Shown piece after piece: positions 61,188-64,000 of a stretch of DNA of 64,000 nt. Both the position numbers and the translations under genes were made by a program. Below the pieces are notes generated by a model that saw nothing but the letters and a program-made list of their open reading frames with translations, did no database searches and was not told the origin of the DNA. Source of the stretch: Diadema setosum (taxonomy: Eukaryota > Echinodermata > Echinoidea > Diadematoida > Diadematidae); assembly GCF_964275005.1 (NCBI RefSeq), contig NC_092702.1, positions 1,713,501-1,777,500 of the forward strand. Direction: 5' to 3'. How positions within the stretch are numbered: position 1 is the stretch's first letter; every line of letters begins with the position of its first letter.

Positions 61188-63812
61188 ATGCCTTCATCGA
61201 GTCGTTCATCGGCGGGCTCTTCCCGTCGCAGCCGGTCCAACCACAGTCACCACAGGCACCGGAGAAGACACCGGCTGAGGCCCAAGCAGACAGAGCGGAA
61301 CCTTGTGGCCGCCATCCTGGGCATGGTGGTGATTGCGGTGCTCATCTCGGCACTGGCCGACAAGAACTGGTTTATGCTCCACGGGGGCCAGTGCTCTGCT
61401 ACACACCTGGGTGCTTACCAGTTCCTCACTCCAAATCTGGATAACATTGCTGGTGAGTTTGACCATACTGCACCCAACATTGCCGACTTTAAAATCACAT
61501 ATTCCAGCTAGTTTAGTAGGGGGTGTGTAGCGTGAGGATGGTGACGTACATTTTGAAATTCTGGCAGACAACACCAGGTGACAATGAAACCTTAACCTGA
61601 TGAGGACGGGCTGATTTTGCTACAACAGGCATTTCCTTTAGACACCTGCCCAAGTATACTCAGGACTCGTCCTCAACGTGTTAACAGCTTATGCTCTTCA
61701 CTGCATATATTTTACCCAATAATTGCCATGGTTGTGTGAAAAATTGTGTATCAGTGAAATAAGATGCCAAAAACTTTGTAATGACCCTATTTATTAATAT
61801 ATAACATTTCCATTCAATGTCTTTTGTCAAAGGGAATGCCCTTAAATTGTGTGGTATGGTTAGTATAAGGTTATGAGGTACAAAATCAAATGACGTTTGT
61901 ACATTTAAGAAGCTTAGAATGTCACTTCCAGTTTGTGATAGAACTACCTCCTTAGCACTTATGGTCCACTCGCTCATGGCTGTAATACCGGGTAACTAAT
62001 GCTCAACTAACTCTAGATATAAGGAAAAGAAGGTCATGTTCAATGTTACAAGTTTATTATTTTTTTAATCTAAACAAAACCTTTGGGCATGGTGAAAACA
62101 TGTGTATACACTGTAGTTGTTGTACATGGACAATACAGTATAGTACAGTAGTTGATCATACAGTTTTTAAGGAGATGTAGTTACATATTTAGATGTAGGT
62201 AGATGTTTCAAGACTGTTTAATTATTTGAAGTCATTCTTGTGTAGACAGCAAAGTGAGTTTCTGGTGTGCTGAATTTTTGTACAGTTCAGTATATTGCAT
62301 TCTCTTAAAGATAATAAAAAGTTTTGGCACCTCAAAAGTGTCCTTGAATTTCCTTGTCTTAGTTTGTGTTTCAGGTTAAAGTACCTTTCATATAACTAAC
62401 ACTGTGAGACTTACTCGCCCCAAAGTGCTCTCATGTCTTAGTAATCATGCAATTAACTGCGACCAGCAGCCCCATACGCATAGCGACCAGCAGTCCCATA
62501 CGCATAGCGTAATCGGGCTTCGCATTGTAGCATTCAGGATCATGACAGATTTAGTATCGCAGGGTAAATGTCAACTTAAAATCCCATAAATTCTTCAATT
62601 TGAAGACTTACCAATTAAGTTGAAGTATTGAAAACAGGCTTCGGGCAACGTTTGGTTCTGCCTATAGTCCCTTTCTGTTTGAATTGATGACTGAATGTGA
62701 CTCGGTCGACAGGACCTTAGGAGAGCTACAAACAGTACAATGAATACTACAGCCAGTGCCTGCGAACACATCACATGCGCACAAAATTTCACATGAACGG
62801 ATAAGATGTTTGTGTGCGCACGCGCTGGCCATAGTATCCAGTGTATGTAGCTCTCCCAAGGTCCTCTCGACCGAGTCACATTCAGTCATCAATTCGAACA
62901 GAAAGGGACTATTGGCAGAACCAAACGTTGTTCGAAGCCTGTTTTCAATACTTCAACTTAATTGGTAAGTCTTCAAATCGAAGAAATTTTTGGATTTTAA
63001 GTTAACATTTACCCGCGATACTAATTCTGTCATGATCCTGAATGCTACAATGCGAAGCCCCATTACGCTCTGCGTATGGGGCTGCTGGTCGCAGTTAGCT
63101 ATGCGTACAATGGGCTGCACGCTGCTGGTCGCAGTCAGTGGTTTCGTACAGTATTTATCGACGCTGTACAGCGTCAGCTCTGGTACGAAACCATGATTGC
63201 ATGATTACTAAGACATGAGAGCACTTTGGGGCGAGTAATTCTCACAGACAACGTACTTTAACCCGAAACACAAACCAAGACAAGGAAATTCAGGGGAGCT
63301 TTTGAGGTACCAAAACTTTTTATTATCTTAAAAAAGAAAAATGTTATTGATAAACAAAGTGTTGTGTATTCAAACCTTTTCATCAGTTGCTGTACACGTA
63401 TAGGCTTGTGTCCCATTTTCAAAGTTCTTTTGCACAGATGCAAGGTCATGTATCATGTCCTTCAAATCTAGTCCTCTTGCAATTTTAAGAATTATCGGGA
63501 TATGTTTGCTATGGAATTCAAATGACATTAAATCACCTTATACAAAGGGGTCTGCTGAATACAATTCATGAACTACACGTGTACATGAACAACCGTCAAC
63601 TTGGTAATATTTGTGTACATAACTTTCCCCCCGTTGTACAGCGTACCAGCATTGCTTTGATGTCCAGACCATTAGCGTGATGAGGGCAGTGATTGGATTC
63701 CTGTTTCTAGCCATCACCTCCTCCCTCATTGCCTTCTTTCTCGACACCCTGGGACCCATGAAGACTGCCCTCAAGATGTGTCGACGCTTTGCATGCTTTT
63801 CCATCATTACTG
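61188..63812 (+). CDS. TMEM127: TMEM127 homologue, first two coding exons (3' end outside window)
   Basis: Exon 61188-61452 starts at the ATG right after CTTCACAG and encodes a Ser/Arg/His-rich N-terminus. Next come RPKQTERNLVAAILGMVVIA, a first membrane segment, and ALADKNWFMLHGGQCS. Exon 63642-63812 (after TTGTACAG, before GTATGT) encodes HCFDVQTISVMRAVIGFLFL, a membrane segment, then AFFLDTLGPMKTALKMCRRF. Order and motifs match TMEM127, an endolysosomal membrane protein that restrains mTORC1 and is a tumour suppressor in humans. The phases fit (265 + 171 nt), leaving one base for the next exon. The frame is open upstream of the ATG (to 61131), but the acceptor at 61186 makes the 61188 start more likely, with a non-coding exon further upstream. 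Confidence 0.9.
61592..61684. mobile_element. 93-bp TTAA-bounded inverted-repeat element
   Basis: TTAACCTGATGAGGACGGG at the left and CTCGTCCTCAACGTGTTAA at the right: imperfect inverted ends sharing TTAAC....GAGGACG. It lies in the TMEM127 intron, 140 bp after the donor. I recall this end sequence from echinoderm genomes. Confidence 0.65.
62305..63331. mobile_element. 1-kb TTAA-flanked fold-back element in TMEM127 intron
   Basis: TTAA plus AGATAATAAAAAGTTTTGG at the left and CCAAAACTTTTTATTATC plus TTAA at the right. The two arms, about 470 and 520 bp, are reverse complements with scattered differences (for example GTGACTCGGTCGACAGGACC against GGTCCTCTCGACCGAGTCAC) and meet near 62790. No coding capacity beyond frames forced by the symmetry. 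The arm divergence suggests an older insertion than the fold-back at 60494. Confidence 0.8.
63140..63192. repeat. 53-bp palindromic insertion inside one fold-back arm
   Basis: GGTTTCGTAC and GTACGAAACC are perfect 10-bp inverted ends around a perfect 16-bp palindrome GACGCTGTACAGCGTC (63159-63174). The corresponding place in the left arm (near 62450) lacks it, so it arose after the arms formed. Confidence 0.7.
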
Positions 63813-64000
63813 GTATGTAAACCCCCATTTTGTCCCCAGGCAAGACCACTAGACTTTTTTCTCAAAGCAAAATTAGCTGCTGTTGTTGATTATAGCAGTG
63901 ACACACCCCATTAATTGATTGAAAAAAAAAATCTAATTTTTACAGTAGCGCTGAAAAAACAAAAGTGCTTTTGAATTATTGATCATCATGGGTATATGTA

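Overview
This is AT-rich animal nuclear DNA: genes are split by GT-AG introns, and dispersed repeats are dense. The protein content and repeat families I recall (the TTATACCCCCGCC repeat, TTAA-flanked short elements ending in GAGGACG, and the CTCCTCCAAGGAAGGAGGT repeat) suggest a marine invertebrate deuterostome, most likely an echinoderm. The species is inferred, not proven.

Layout. (1) 867-12780, + strand: the 3' two thirds of TAPT1, a conserved multipass membrane protein. One of its exons is present as three tandem, non-identical 98-nt versions (2464-2561, 3545-3642, 6594-6691). All are open, in the same phase and followed by GTAAGT, which is the layout of a mutually exclusive exon cluster. 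(2) 12968-42176: two head-to-tail copies of a 14.6-kb segment, almost identical (I saw two substitutions plus run-length changes). Each copy holds part of the TAPT1 3' UTR, an unrecognised three-exon minus-strand gene (383 aa), a divergent two-exon plus-strand gene for a 68-aa hydrophobic protein, a promoter made of 54-55-bp direct repeats, a perfect 74-bp-arm hairpin, and several short inverted-repeat elements. One of those elements carries four perfect RFX X-box motifs. (3) 42445 to about 53970, - strand: a 12-coding-exon gene (1103 aa), coiled coil with a C-terminal protein kinase domain; promoter-like sequence follows at 53990-54070. (4) 54080-61187: mostly intergenic, with microsatellites and at least four repeats or inverted-repeat elements. 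(5) 61188 to beyond the window, + strand: the first two coding exons of a TMEM127 homologue, whose intron contains a 1-kb fold-back element with a small palindrome nested in one arm.

The genes do not form an operon or one pathway. TAPT1 (linked to cilia and Golgi) and TMEM127 (endolysosomal, mTORC1-linked) are conserved housekeeping-type genes; the genes between them are lineage-specific as far as I can tell. The main candidates for something new are the triplicated TAPT1 exon, the very recent 14.6-kb tandem duplication with its two unrecognised genes, the X-box-bearing repeat, and the coiled-coil kinase.
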